A DNA stretch of 64,000 nt from Malurus cyaneus samueli (Eukaryota > Chordata > Aves > Passeriformes > Maluridae), in the NCBI GenBank assembly GCA_009741485.1, contig CM019214.1:27480081-27544080 (forward strand), written 5' to 3'. A program made the translations under genes and the position numbers. Shown here one piece after another: positions 1-14,300 of the stretch; positions within the stretch are counted from its first letter, which is position 1, and every line of letters begins with the position of its first letter. Under the pieces are notes generated by a model, which was not told the DNA's origin, ran no database searches, and worked only from the letters and a program-made list of their open reading frames with translations.

Positions 1-3000
1 AGGATCCAGTATGATGCAGTTTGGGTCAGCTCTGAACTAGGACATGTTTAGAGCTTGGTGCTGGTAAACTTTAGTTTATCTGTTCAGGGTCACAAGACCC
101 AAATCTGATTTGATCACAGGAGCTGCTTGTTCCAGAATATGTGCCCACCTGGGCATTTTCAGACTTTGACAGCTTTGCAACTTTGGGCTAATTTATACCA
201 GAAAACTTAACTTCAAGGATTTCAAATAAGTTGGTGCTTTTACCAATGTGCTTGTGAAATTTGCAAAAAGCTACCAAAAGGCAATGAATCCAGATTCTTC
301 AAAAAAAAGTTGCAATTCACCTAAAGTATTTACATGCTGCATTTAGCATTTGACTCTCATAGCTGACTGAGAAGTAAATACATTTGCATGTCAGAAGGTT
401 ACTATAGGTCATTTCACAGTTAGGGGACAAAAAAAATCACAGGTTGTTCCTGTCAACCAAAAAATATCTGTGTGTTTCAGGTGGTAGGTGATCCCTACAC
501 ACATTCCAAAAGACATAATCATCTTTGAAAACTGAAACTTTAAAGAGGGACAGAGGTAGCAGGCACTCCTTTAATTATAGAAATATAGCAAAATTCAGGA
601 AAGTAAACAACTGAATTTTCCCGTATGAACTTGCTGCTTCCAAACATCCAGGGCTTAAGACTCAGAGTGTTTTAAATTATGCTATATGTCTCAAATTCCT
701 AGTGAAATCCGTGTAACTTTTATCCCTCTAAATTATTAATGGAAAGAGGACTTATTTTACCTCCAAATCACAGTCCACTCTCTGTCAAAGTCATCACTTC
801 ACCTTTCTCTGAATCTCAGCACAATTGTTCGCAGCATAATGGGATTAAAAAAAAAAAAAAGATTATCTGAGGACTCTTTTAATCTGGGATATCATTAACA
901 AAATGTCTGTTTGACTTTTTTCAGATTTCAGTATGGACAGCTGTTCCCTTTGGCCCCAGCTGTTAATAAACCTAACACAAACAGCCTGGTAAAAGAAAGT
1001 TGTTCTGATTTCCGGGCTGAGGAAAACAGGCATGTGTAGTTTTCCTACATTTGGCAGAACAGTCAAATGGGAAGTAAAGGTACGTGTAGACACTTCATAA
1101 GCCAGTGTTTCTTCTTCTTTTAGTCTCCTGAAGTCTGCCTCCTGCATGGCAACAGTAAAGCAGCAATCCCAGATGGTTTTTTTCCTGCCTGAACTCCATC
1201 AAAGTACTTATCTTTCTAGCTGGTACCTGTGGAGACGAGACACGAACTTGACCAGCAAGACTGGAACACGTTAAGACTACAAAGTCTTTTAAACATGCTG
1301 CAGGGTGTGCTCACATTTTAACAGGCCCAGCTTGTAAAATGACCCCTTCACTCTGGCATCTTAACCCATGATTGTCACTCAGCAGCTACTCCTTAATTGG
1401 GAGAATGCTTCAGCCAAAGGAGTGGACTCTACATGAACACACAAGGTCTGATTATTCACAATGATGTGACCATTTCCATCTCCAACATGAGCACAAATGC
1501 TCCTCTTCAGATGAGAGGGTTATTTTTATGTTGTGCTTCTGCTCTTTCTGCAAGAACACACATGGACCATACCTACTAACAGTCACTTTGCCATGATTAA
1601 AATGTTGTGCAAGAGTTACGTCCACACTGTTAGTGTGTGTGATCACAGCTGGGCTTCATACTGTGTAATTCATTGGGACATTTGCCAATGAATTGAAGAG
1701 TATCTCGTGAAGAATATAATTTTCTGTTTCTTTCCTTTAGTTTCTGAAATTTCTTCTCCTTTCAGACAGCTTAACAGATTTTTCTCATGGCTGTAACAGT
1801 GCTCTTATCTGAATATATTATCCACATTTTGGATAGATTGTTAAGAAGATCACAGAGGCTTTCACATCTTTGTCTCCAAAATCTGAAATATATCTTTCAT
1901 TTACTGAGTGCCAATCATAGAAATTATTTGCTCCCCAATTATAATTGCTGTATTAAAAAAACCACTCAAGGAGTCATTTTAGTGAACAACCTATAAATGG
2001 TAGGCAGACTGCTCTGGAACAAAAACGTGACTGTTTAGCCATTATGGCAAAGACCACTAGTTCACAACTGTGGAAATACTGAGGTAACTAAACTTTCCTA
2101 GATGGAAGTGTAGCATAAAGGAATGGGAACTTAATCCCGTATTTATAACCCTTGGCTGCAGCCGTAGACATATGTCCTCTTCCAAATCCATCCAGGTCAG
2201 CTGAAGATAATATCAGCTCCCCTTCCCTCCCCACTCTGTTGGTACCACAGCAGAGCCTGCATGAGGGGTGTCCTCTCATACCTCCCTATCCAGGGCTGCC
2301 TTAGAAATCTGAAGATTTGAATCTTGTGGATGTCTTTGACCTGACTTACAGTTCTACACAGCTGAAAATTGCCTGTGCACCTATGTCATGTCAGATTCAG
2401 TGCATAACTGACATAAAACCATGGAAAGCAGGTACAAAAGATCTGACACTTCCTGGAGGGCAAGTGGACATTCCTGTATAAAATAACTTTTACAAATAAG
2501 CATGAACAGCAAAAATCAGTTCTGTGTTTATTTCAATCTTGATTGATGGAATTGAGTTGAAATTATCAAATCTAGATTGTCTGTCCCAGTGCTGCCAGTT
2601 GGTAGGAGGGAACCAGGCTGAATCAGACCCCAGGCTTAAACATCAGGCTGCTTTTGAACTTACCTTGAAAAATACATAAATGGGATGTCCCAATTTCTTT
2701 CTTCACTATTTGTTTTTCTCTAGTCACTCATATAATTCAGTGTGTAGAAGGCTGTGATCAATGAAGCTGGACATTTTAACCTGTGAACCGTATTCTCTGG
2801 AGTAGCTCCTAGAAGAACGTGCTTTAAACATGAGAAGTGCTATAACAACTCTGTGAGTTTCAATCCCCTTTAGATTTTATTTCTGCTAGGTCTTATTCCA
2901 GTGTATGATGTGTACTTGTTCGAAGTTCAGTGACTTATAAATAGCAAATGTTTTCAAGGTTTACCTTACTGGTTTTGACCTTATTGAAATTCCTGTTGTA

Positions 3001-6000
3001 TGACTTGAACATAAAGAGCAAGACACTTGACTCACAGTCCATCTCAATGTTCAAAGAGGGGTTCACAAAAAAAAAAATTACATAGACATAGTTAACTCTT
3101 GTCTAGTTTTTAGTTTTTATCATTAAACAATAACCAAGACTATAGTAGTATAGATTTTTTTAAGCATTTTGTGCTATGTGCAAATCAAACCTTTGGTTCT
3201 CCACTTACTTCGAAATTGAATTTATCCATAATGAAGTGTATTCTTCCTATTACTATATGAATAGAAACTGCTGAATATTTACAATATCATGGCTTTTGGG
3301 AGATACATGAGAAATTATTTATAGGAGATAGTATAATACATTTGGCCTTCTTTTTAGGAATACAAGTAGAGCTAATTCTATGTGAGAGCAGGTGCCGGAA
3401 TACTTTTCTGGAGTGCTAACAGAATGGCACTCAAGATCATTCTGGCACAAAATTAGCACTTCAAGACTCTTGAAATCCGCTTGAAGGAAATAGATGAAGA
3501 TTTCTTTTTTTAGTTAAACCATTCCAAGCCATTACTACCTTATCTGAAAAGCCAGCTGCTAATATTACGTTCAAAGGTAATCTCTGCTCACCTTGCCCTC
3601 CAAACTGAGAATGCTGTCATGTTTTATTTTTAAAAAAAATTTAAAGGGGTGTTCCATTTATTTTGTAACCATTATCACATGATCCTATCACGTGAATAAT
3701 GGATTGCCTAAGTAGCAGATTTCTGGGATCACTAAGCCTCAGATGGCAGGGCATCCCATGTGTGCAACTTTTTCCTATAAATATCTTACTCATAAGGACC
3801 TCAGAATATATGCCGTTTTTAAATGGTCTTTCTTCTATTTGTGGCCAATTTTCACAGAATGTTCCTTCTCTCTGCAGAGGTTGCCTGCATTACCTTCTCT
3901 GCCTTGCCAGCACTTTCTGCTGGCTTGATCCTTTCTTGTACGTACCTTGCATCCTTCCATCTCTTCGGGTTAAGTTATTCATCCTGTGTTCCTTCTTAGC
4001 AGTAAACTTCTCCAAAATTTAACTATAAAGATACTAGGGAGATTTGAGACTTAATTTCTCTCTTGTTGAAAGACCCCAAATAGTAACAGCAGCAAAATAC
4101 TGCATGACTTCATCCCTTGAAATATCTCTGACAAATTCTGGCTAACTGTGCAGGCCCTGGGGTTCCTGTAAGGGAATTTCCTAACCTTTCAATGCCTAGA
4201 GTATCGTGTAAGCCCAAGGCTAAGAGTTTCCATTTGTTATGGAGCCTGGTTCTTTCTCTCCACTGCCAGCAGTTTAGCCTAATGTAAATTCCTTTTCTAA
4301 CAAAAGCTGGCATCTAGAAGCAGAGCACCTTCTCTCAGATACAAAGCTCTGTGCAAACAAACTCAAAAGACACTCAGACAGCCATATAAAATACCCTTAG
4401 TAGTAAGAAATATTTAGGCTGGGCTCAGCTGTTAGATTCTCCACCATCAGCTGAGTGGCAGTAATCCTGTATGTGTGTGTAATCTTGCAAATGTGAGGTA
4501 ATTGGATTTAATTGAGCCTGCAGCAATAAAGAGTTAAAATAAGCTGAATTATCTCACATTTACTGCAGACTAAGAGCATAGGAAGGCAGCCACCATGGCA
4601 GCTGATGAGTGGCAGCTTGTTAAGCTCTGGAAATGAACTCTGTGGTATGTTCAAGTCTGCTGTAGTAGTTTTCAAAAGCTGCAGATAGGATTACCTGCTA
4701 TGGTACTAATTATACCTATAAATAATAAAGGGGGGGGGGAAGTATTAAAAAAACAGCCTTGAAGTATATCTGAGAGTGAGACTGGCTGCACCACTGCATT
4801 CTCTTGTGCAGGCTGGGGAGCAAGAGCTGAGGGCAGAGGGAAGGCCAAGGGGACAGGAAGGGGACAAGGTCTGACTGAGCTGTCCAGACAGCCAGGAGGG
4901 TCTGGACCAGTCAAACCAGGCACAGGAGGCACCAGAGGCAAAGGGGTGAGCAGAAAAGGGGTCACCCAGACCCCCAAGGAGGCTTCTCACAGCCTTCTCA
5001 CCACTAACAGACCCTAAATCGCTTCACAAACACTTGTTAAAGTAGCTATGCTTTCAAGGGAGACAAAATCGATGTACTCTGTCCATGTGACTTGAAAAGT
5101 AAATGAAAACTGTGGAACAAAACCTACATGGACAGCAGAGAAGCAGCATGGGATAGGAGGCATGCACTGCTCTCATTTTTCTCATTCACGCCTGGAGTTA
5201 CACAATTTGGTTGTCTGTCACTTCCACACCAAAGTGGAGAAGCCAGACCTGTAGTCAGAAAGAGATCAAATGCCTGGACTCAATAATCTTAAAATTCTTT
5301 GCCCAACCTAAGCAGTTTTATGATTCCAAGGAAAGCACATGTATTTCCTTTGTCTGGCTAACTGCAGGCTCAGAAATGCAGGGAGAAAAGATGTGAACAT
5401 GTATACAAGCAGCATAAGGACATCTAAAGCACTGCAAACAATGAAGAATAAAATGGAAAATAAAAAAGGTCTGAAGACTGTGAAATCTCTCACATTAAAT
5501 ATGTCAGAGGCAGAGAAGTAGACTGGATGTCTTCAAGGGTTACACAGCATCCACCACAAATTACATTTTCTCCCTCTTAGCATCCTTTCTGGGAAAAATA
5601 AGCCTACAGATCTTTCATTGCACTTATTTTCTTAATATCTCCCACTCACTTATCTTAATTGCTCTTTCCCCAGTGGTAAACATTTTAATCAGGAACATGT
5701 AAATAAGTACTTAGGTCCATATTCCTGTCTATGTCTTTTTCCTACGTAAAATCAGAAATAGAAGATGCAGTGCAAGTGAGACATGATTTTAACTTTTGTA
5801 CTTTCACCCTTTTGGGAGGCTGACCCCATCTCCAGCACAAACTGCGGTGCATGAAGTTCAGTGTAGTCTAAATCAGTCTCTGCAGAGCAGAGATGTTTCC
5901 TAAACCCAGGATAAGGGTTAGACTGTGCAAGACAAGATCAATGGCTCTGTCACAGAGCTGTTTTTGAGCTGTTTTTGAGCTCCTTCTTGACTTTGCTCCT

Positions 6001-8085
6001 TTTTTCCCTTGGACCAGTCTGTGATGTGCAAAACAACCGCAGCTGACACCAGGTGCCTCCCTCACCCCTTTTCTTGTAAAGATCTGCAACACCTGGAGAT
6101 TCTGAAGGCTATTCTTCTGTCAGCTAAGCCTGGGTTGGCCCTAACAGACAACACCTTCATGGGTGCAAGGGGATGAGGAAGAAGAGGGGATGAGGAAGAT
6201 ATTAATTAAGAAGAGGAGCTCTCTCTGTGGCACTCTGAGATTTCACCGCAAACCAGCAGATCAGAGCCCATACAAAAGCTCTGCATAACTCTTCACTTCT
6301 CAAGCCAGTCCAGGATGGTAAAAAAGGTTCCTCGTTTCCTCTTTCAAAACAGCCCCACCTCTCCCGTCCGCCCAGCCGAGTTCGGGGCTTATTTCGGCAC
6401 CTGGCACAAGCGGCACTGAGCGCACACACCCTGGTGTGGCTGCCAGAGGGCTCCCAGCCCAGCCCCAGCTCAGCCAGCACGGCCCCAGCTCTGGCTGGAC
6501 CTCTGCACTGCAAAGGGCTCTCAGAGCAGCACACATTAACCATGTAGGGTCCAGGAGAGCAACTCAGACCGCGCTGCATGGCTCCGCACTCTTTACAACC
6601 TCCTGAGATGCACCAAGAGAGCTGAAATCCCAAACAGCATCTGCTTCTAAAGCTTTATATTCTATTAGCAAATGTTCTATTAATTATACCCCAGTGACTA
6701 GTTGTGGAAGCAGTATCCAGTCTCTCTAGCTAAAGTAATAAAAATAACCTAATCACTTCTCTGGTTTTCCCACTCAGAATGCTGGTGTGCATTAACTCAA
6801 TCCATCATACAAAAGATTTCATTTCGTTTCTGCATTTCAGCCCTAAAAGTAGGCTGTCAAGCTTTTATGATAAAAAAATAATTGCCTCCTTCAACAGTGG
6901 TCCCATTTAAATGGATCTTTTAAAGAAACATCTTGGGTATATTTTTCCTTTCTTTCACCCTGACAAGAAGAAATAAAACATTCCTCAGCCCATTATTCTC
7001 TCTTGCTTCCAAATTCACATTTAAAACAAAACAAAACAAAACAAAACAAAAAAAAAAAACTGGCCATGTTTATTATCTCTCATGTTTTATAAGCAGTTGT
7101 TTGTTCAGTCAGAACTCGATACAAAGCTAATGGAAGTCAATGTGCTTCTTGAGCTGTCTTAATTAAGTCTTGGATGAGGCAACACGAAAACACAGTGTCA
7201 GTGTAACATATTTTACTATAATGTTCAGTAGTTGGTGGTTTAAATCAATAAATAATTGATTTTTTTTCTCTGTACTAGGTGGGATTGGTAGCAACTCCTG
7301 CTAGGAATCTAGCCTGGCATGTTAATGATCTGACAAAATTATTTACAAAACTACCCAATAATGGGAATTGTCAACTTCTAACTCCATGTGTGAAAAGCTT
7401 CAGATTCGGGTGGACACTGGATGATGAAGAGTTGTAGAAAATTTGACATGGCAAGATCCAGCGACCCTCAAAACTGAGTGGGGGGAAGAATAGTGTTTGG
7501 TAAACACTAGTGGTTGGTAAAACCCACTCTTAAATCTAGAGACTCGGACAAGTCACTTGAAATCCAGTGGGAGATGAGTGGCTTACATGTGAAAAGCCTT
7601 CTGCCTTGTTCCATCCAACATCATCCATTACAAGCCTTTCAAAAACAGTGATTTCACCTGTTTAGGAATCAATAACTGTCTAGAAACTGCACCTTTCCTG
7701 CACATGTTTTGGGTGGAAGGTGCAGAGCAAGATTTCAGCTTCACCTGGGCACAGCAGAAGAGGAAACTGGAACTGGAGCTGCCATGTCTGGAGAAGGACT
7801 TCAGGGTGAGGGTGGGAAGGGGAAGAGGCAGCAGAAGAAAAGACCTTGTCTGGTAGCACAGGAAGAACAAGCCTGTGAAGGGAGATTTGGAGCTGACCAA
7901 AGGCTGGAGCAAGGGAAAGGGGGAAATGGGCAGATTGCAAAGTGGATACTGAGAAGGAACAGGGAACAAGATGGGTAGGGAAAGAAATAAAAGGTGAGCG
8001 GCCTGAGGCTAAAAATAGTGAGATTAGGATGCCATGGGTTATCCTTTCCCATCAGACAATCAGTGTATTTTCTAGAAGTCATGGG
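1..8085. other. Intergenic sequence without a recognisable gene
   Basis: AT-rich sequence with many stops in all frames. Open frames here are short and match no family I know. Small features are a G10 run near 4,730, a 16-bp repeat GGGATGAGGAAGA at about 6,170-6,200, a tandem GAGCTGTTTTT near 5,965, and an AAAAC microsatellite at 7,023-7,060. Confidence 0.6.
7023..7060 (+). repeat. AAAAC microsatellite with A-rich end
   Basis: About five copies of AAAAC/ACAAA run into a 12-base A tract. It could be a decayed poly(A) tail, but I see no retroposed body upstream, so simple repeat is the safer call. Confidence 0.8.
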
Positions 8086-8460
8086 ATCATAGAATCATAG
8101 AATCATAGAATGGTTTGGGTTCAAGGGACCTTAAAGATCATCTCATTCCACTCCCCCTGCCATGGGTAGGGACATCTTCCTCTACAGCAGGCTGCTCAGA
8201 GCACCATCCAACCTGGCCTTGAAAACCTCCACATATGAGGCATCCACCACTTCTCTGAACATGCTTTTACAGTGCCACACCACCCTCCCAGTAAGGAATT
8301 TTTCTTAATATCTAATCTAAATCTAGTCCTTTCAATTTGAAGCCATTTTCCCTCTTCCTATCATTACATACTCTTGTAAACAGTCTCTTCCCACCTTTCC
8401 TGTAGGGTCCCCTCAGGTACTGGAAGGCTGCAGTTAGGTCATCTCGAGATCTGCTATGAG
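8086..8460 (-). mobile_element. CR1 LINE fragment, 3' end
   Basis: The plus strand begins with three copies of the CATAGAAT-type tail, then GGTTTGGGTTCAAGGGACC and further recognisable CR1 3' sequence (CACCACCCTCCCAGTAAGGA, CTAATCTAAATCTA, CTGGAAGGCTGCAGTTAGG). This is the complement of the CR1 sense strand, so the element is on the minus strand and 5'-truncated, as most CR1 copies are. The tail repeats are well preserved, so it is not one of the oldest copies here. Confidence 0.88.
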
Positions 8461-9940
8461 AGCTTGTCTAGGTAACCCTGGACGTCACGTCCCTGTTGAC
8501 ATCACTGAATTTAAGAGGATCACCCTTGGGTAAGTAGGATAAAAAACTATGCTCCAGTATGGGATTCAAACACAAGCTTCAAATCACATGCAGGTTTCAG
8601 GACTTACGTTTCTCTTCACCTCACCATCACTGGGAGAAAAGAGCCATCCCTGTTTTCCTGCAGAGCTCCAAACCTCCGAGTGGCTCTGAGGCTCTTTGTT
8701 CCTTACCCTTACCTAGTGCTGTGTTTTCTAGGATTAGAAAGACAGCAGAGGGGAGAGGTGGATACAGCTCATGGATGGTTTTGGGGAGGGTGCCCAGACA
8801 ACTTGAGTGTGAAGGGAAAGGGCTGTTCTGGGCAAAAAGGACGAGTGTGAGTGCACAGAAGCTGAGAGATGCTTAGTGTGATTTGGGCACTCAGAGCACA
8901 CAGGCCTCCACAGAGTGTTGCATTTCTTCCTGGCATTTCCAAAACATTAAAGTATGTGCATATGTTGCACAGTACAGTATTTCTGGGAAGTGACCAACTG
9001 GTCAGAAGTTGCATAGAAAATCTGATTCTTTCCAGAAACATGCATCTCTTTGGGTTTTTCAGTTACACGGCAATGGTTGATGTTTCTGTGCAGTGCAGTT
9101 ACTATGAAATAGCAGATGAATGTGCATTAAGAAAAAAGAAAAGGGACTTCCTCAGCATGACTGAGAGAGTTAAGAGTTTATGTGGCAACAGCAAGCTAAC
9201 TATCTTCATGGGAAGCGTCTGAAGTACTCAAATGGTTTTTGCTGTTGAAAACTAATTTTTTTTTTGAATAAGGTACATTTGTGTCACCAAACGGCATAGA
9301 ATATAATATTAAGAAAGCCTCATTCCAGTGCTTCAATTATCTGTCTGGCATTCTCCTACAAATAACCACACTTTTTAAATCCTGGTTTAAAAGCATTGGT
9401 ATTTAGCAGATTGTAAACTGGAGTGCATTGCCAAGCAGCCAAAGCAGTGCTCATATCAGCAGCTACGTGAACAACATGGCATGGCCATAATAGGAAAATA
9501 CTCTATAGAATTGACATAACATGTGACAGAATTCTCAGCATAGCTATGTACTACCAGGAAGAAAAGCAGAAATCCTATGTGATAGGTGTTTTCCTCCCTG
9601 TTTTCAGTCTACTGTTAGCCTGGTTCTTATAAACAGAGTCTAGGAATGTTATTGCAGACCATTTCAGGTAGCTAACCAAATAGCCACGAATTTATTCTAT
9701 TGGCAAGTGCTCTTTGCATTGTTGCAAAACTAGAACAGGAGGAATCCAAGGAATAGCCACTAAGAGGAGCCTGGGAAGCTCCTGTAGGTCTGCTGTAATC
9801 AGTAGTAGAAGCTCTTTTGCTTCAATTAATGACTCTTACATGCCGCTACTCTGATACTGGACACCTCCACAGAGATACTTTTACATCTGATGAGCAAATG
9901 CAATTAAACAGAGCACCATGTGATATACAGTGGATCATCT
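8461..9940. other. Intergenic sequence between two CR1 copies
   Basis: No coding or repeat signal that I can support. The open frames at 8,559-8,876 and 8,869-9,222 on the plus strand have no recognisable domain and no regulatory context. Confidence 0.5.
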
Positions 9941-11398
9941 CAGAATCACAGAATGGTTGAGGTTGGAAGGGAACTCTTCAGTTCACCAGGTACATTCCCA
10001 TATCTTAAGCAGCATAAGGTAGAGCTGATTGCCCAGGACTCTGACTTGATTTTAGATGATTCCAAACTCCACAGTCTCTCTGGGCAGTCCATTCCTGTGT
10101 TTGACCATTCTTGCAGTTTTTGATGTTCAGACTGAATTTGTTTGTTTTTTTTTCAATTTGCACCCATTTCCTCTTGTTCTGTCCCTATGCACTGCTGAAA
10201 AGATCTTGTCTCCCTGTTGTTTGTGGGTGTTTATACACACTGATAAAATCCCATTCAGCTTTCTCTTCTCCAGGCTGAACAGTCTCAGCTCCCTCCGTCT
10301 TTCCTCATAGGTTTCTCTAGAGATGCTCCATACTTTTCCCCACCTTTTTGACTGTTGGCTGGGCATTTTCCAGAGCTGACCCAGTACTTTAAATGTTTCC
10401 CTACTATCACTGAGAGGCAGGACCATTTCTATCAACCTGAGGGCACTGCTCATGCTGTCTGTTAGCCTTCACCACAAAGGCCCATTTCTGGCTCAGATTC
10501 AACTTGCTGATCCTCACAGACTCTTTTGCAGAGCAGCTTTCCAGCTTTGTGCCCCAGCATATACTGATGCTCAGTGTTATTCCTCTGCAGGTCTGGGACT
10601 TGGCATTTTCTTTGTTGAACTTCCCAGTTCATCTTTGCCCAATTCTCCAGCCCATCTAGGTTCCTGTTAATATGAGCACACCATCTGGCATACCCACCAC
10701 TCTTCCCAGTCTTGTGCTGCTTGCACTCTCACTCAGGGAAGATGTTGAACATTACTGGTCTCAGTATTGACTCCTGAAGTACATTTCAAGTGATTTGCCT
10801 CAAATTGAGCTTTGTCACAGTGACTGCAATCCTCTGGGTCTGGCCATCCTGCCAGTTTTCAATGCACCTCACTGTGTACTAGCTAATGTGCATCTTGTCA
10901 TCTTGTCTATAAGAATGTTGTGGTACACAGTGTCAAAAGCCCTACTTAGGTCAGCTCAAACATTCTCCATTTTCCCCTCATGCATCAAGCTGGTGTCTTC
11001 ATGGAAGAAGATTGTCAGGTTGGTTAAACACAATTCCCATTTGTAAATCTTTTCTGACCAATCCTGATCACCTTTTTCTGTTTCACGTATGGAAGAAGTT
11101 TTCAGGATTATTTGCTAAATCACCTACCCAGGGATTGAGTGGAGGCTGACCAGCCTATAGATCCACAGATCCTCCTTCTTTCCCTGCCTGAACATTCCAT
11201 TACCTTGCAAGCATAATGCAGAGTGGCTTTACAGTGACATCAGCTAACTCCTTCAGCACTTGTGTGTAGAATCTTTCAGGCCAAATGGACTTCAGGATGT
11301 CTGGTTTGTTTGAGTGTTCTCTAATACGATTCTGCTTCCTCAAGGGTAAGTCTTTCTTGTTACATACTTTCTCACTGCTCTCAGGGGACTGAGACATT
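9941..11398 (-). mobile_element. Long, old CR1 LINE copy
   Basis: The plus strand starts CAGAATCACAGAATGGTTGA and GGTTGGAAGGGA. It continues through CR1-like blocks including TTCTCTTCTCCAGGCTGAAC, a block near 10,660 (CCAGCCCATCTAGGTTCCTG) and, near 10,925, GTACACAGTGTCAAAAGCCC. These are the complement of the ORF2 reverse-transcriptase end and 3' UTR. On the minus strand the frame from 10,453 to 10,127 still reads FSLEKRKLNG and DRTRGNG, typical CR1 ORF2 motifs, but the reading frame is broken. At about 1.46 kb it is the longest CR1 in the window. Confidence 0.85.
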
Positions 11399-14300
11399 CT
11401 AATATTATTTATTATTCACTATGTAAATAATACACTATGTAAATACACACACACACACATATGTATATAAAACATTTATAATAAATACTGACTAGATACT
11501 TATTTTTTATTGAAGTTATCTGCTTTATCCAATATATCTATATCTCGGTGGAGGGATGGAAATTAGGTTTTGTGTTGAGTAAGGAATCATTAAGAGATGG
11601 AAGGCCAAAAGCCTTAAAGAAGCATCAGGGGAAAAGACTGAGAAGATGAGCAGTCTGTGAGAGGTAAGATCTGAGTTTCCCTGAACTGCAAAAATAATGA
11701 GAACTTTTTCAACCACTTGACATGAAAAAGAAAAAAGAGCTTTTGCTGTTGTTACTGCTGTTACAATCAGCTTTCCTTTCCCTCATTTATTTCCATGTGC
11801 TAGATACAGAATTCTTCATGCACTTGTTAAGCTCAGTGCCTTGTGAGTAGGGGCAGCACTGACCAGACAGCACACAGTGATTCTACCCAGCCTTCTGAAA
11901 ATTCACATTTTCCAGCCAGGTACTGACAGGTGCATTTATGAAAATGCAAATTTTGAGCACATTAGTCTGGCATTTCATAGTAGCAAATTCAAAAAGCAGT
12001 TTTCAGTCTAATAAAATTGTCTTCCTATCCTGCAACCTGAGCTGCAGGGTAACAATCTACAACACCCTTCTACAACACCACAGATTTCAATTGAGGTTTT
12101 CCAAGGCTCTGGAGTCAGCTCACATAAATCAAACAACAAGATCAAAGCCAGTGCTGGAAAGGCTCAGGCTATCAATTATGATGAAGTATAATAAATGGAG
12201 GACCCAGTGACATTTCATTTTAAAACACGCATGTAATTGTCAGGGCTCAGTGACATGACACCATCAAAAAGTGGTGTGACTGCTCTGAAAAGCAGAGCTG
12301 CTTGATTATTTTTTTCCCCTGGTGAGTTGCTCATGTTTCAAAAGCCCTGAGCTTCTTTCTAAGATGTCATTTCTTCTCCCAGCTTAGAAAGCAGTTTGTT
12401 TGTGGACTGCCCTTCTAATTAGAAAAACAAGCCACAGATGTTCTTGAAAGAGCACTGAATTCCGTAACTAAGCTTCTACTCCCTGAAAACATACCTCGTT
12501 TGGAAAGGCAGCAGAGCTGTGCCACAGCTCAGCTGTTTACAAGCAGCCCTCCATTCACTCCCGTCTCTGGGACCAGATGTGACAACAATACCACAGGCTG
12601 CTTGCTGTTCTCTGCTCGCCTTTTGTGCTCATGCTCCCAAGGTTCTCTCTTGTCACTTTTGAAGCTCAAATTTGTGCATGACTGGCTCCACTCCAGGGCC
12701 AAAGTAAGTACTCCTCACAGCATTGAGAAGTGCCTTATTTCACAAATAAACAAATCCTTTCTTTTTTCTGTTGTTGTTGTTAGTGCAGAGCAACTTGCTA
12801 TTACTATGCATCAAGTTTTCACAAGACAGCTGCCAATTAATCTGGGGTTCTGAGATGCCCAGGCAATTCAAAGTGTGTTGAAGTGATTTCAAAGAAATAA
12901 TGGAGTGGCAAATTCAGGCCTTAAAAGAGCATATGTTTAACACAGATGGTATGTATTGAAACATTTCATATGTACAGTTGAATCCACTTTCAGAGTCTAC
13001 AAATATAACCACCTTTTACATACACCATAAGAAAGTCAGATTTCCAGATTTCCATTTGCACATCAAAACAGTTATATTATAGCCAGGCGTCATGCATATG
13101 ATGAAATTGTTCTGTTTAAAAACAAAACCAGATTGTTATAATGGGATCCCATTGTATCTGTGAAATTAATCTGTCTTAATACTAAGGAAGAGCATCTGTT
13201 TTTAATGGAATAAAAATACCCCAGCCAGTGTAGTAAATAACACTGTAAAGTTTCCAGACTTTTCACAGAAGGGATTCATTGGTAAAGGTGACTTAGGCTT
13301 CCCCTGTTTTCACATTGAAGACTGTGATTCAGACATTTTCTAGGAGGCAATATTCTATTAGCTTTGTACTGACAAATTGAAATGTTGAAAAGAAAGGAAA
13401 CTATAAAAAAACTTATGCTAAGCAACTTCCATTTAAAGTTGCATAATTAAAGGACTCATGAAACAAGGCACAGCAAACCAGAGATTGAAAGATCGTGTTC
13501 TCTGCTTGCAATATCTCTCACAAAAGCCTTTTAAATAATTGTGCACTAGGTCCTTGTGATTAGGTCCCTGTTTGAGCATCGTTACAGACACACACCTTGA
13601 AGCGTGTTTGTAACCCTGGGATAACACAGGTTCTCATCTGACCACAACCCCTGCTGTCTTCAGAAGAAAACTCACATCACTGTGAGCATAACTGGCCACT
13701 GAGTGTGACAGACATTTGAATAGGATGAAAGATTAAGAGTCTGTTTAGAGCATTGACAGTAAGATCTGTTGCTAAGGTCTTTGTGGTTTCCTGTAAAGAA
13801 ACATTCTAATAGGGTTCCTACATACCATGCAAGCCACCAAAGTGAGGTCCTTCAAGTGGAAACACTTTATCCAGACCCTGCTTCTGCAAAAACTGTCAGG
13901 CCCAGCATTACTCTTAACTGTTGTACCATTGGAGTCAATTCGATTATGACAATTGTCCTGCTGTGCACAAGTGTTTGTAGGAATGAAGGCTGTTGATGAT
14001 GGCAGCAAATATGAGAAGTTTTGAGGATGAAAGCAACGTCCAGGCACATCTCAAAATAAAATTGTTATAAGTGGACAAACCATTTCTACATATTGTCATT
14101 TTAAATTAAACATCCAGTTGGGTTTCAAATAGACTGCACATCTTTCAAACCAGCGGTACTTCCTAGTCCAGGCACTTGCAGATATTTTAATGTTTTATAA
14201 GTGTGGGGCTATTTCTAAACATTTTTAAATGCTTGAGATGTTTTATTCTTGAAAATGGAAGTGAATTAAGCTGTGTGTTCAAACACAGTTCAAAGACATG

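Noticed and set aside
3699..4022. 107-codon plus-strand frame rich in Leu, Cys and Phe
   Set aside because: Hydrophobic composition comes from a T-rich strand. There is no family match or supporting context.
6202..6633. 143-codon minus-strand frame in a locally GC-rich stretch
   Set aside because: Two overlapping frames are open, there is no recognisable domain, and no splice or promoter context is convincing. It probably reflects local composition.
7023..7060. Poly(A) tail of a processed pseudogene
   Set aside because: No transcript-like body or target-site duplication is visible beside the AAAAC repeat.
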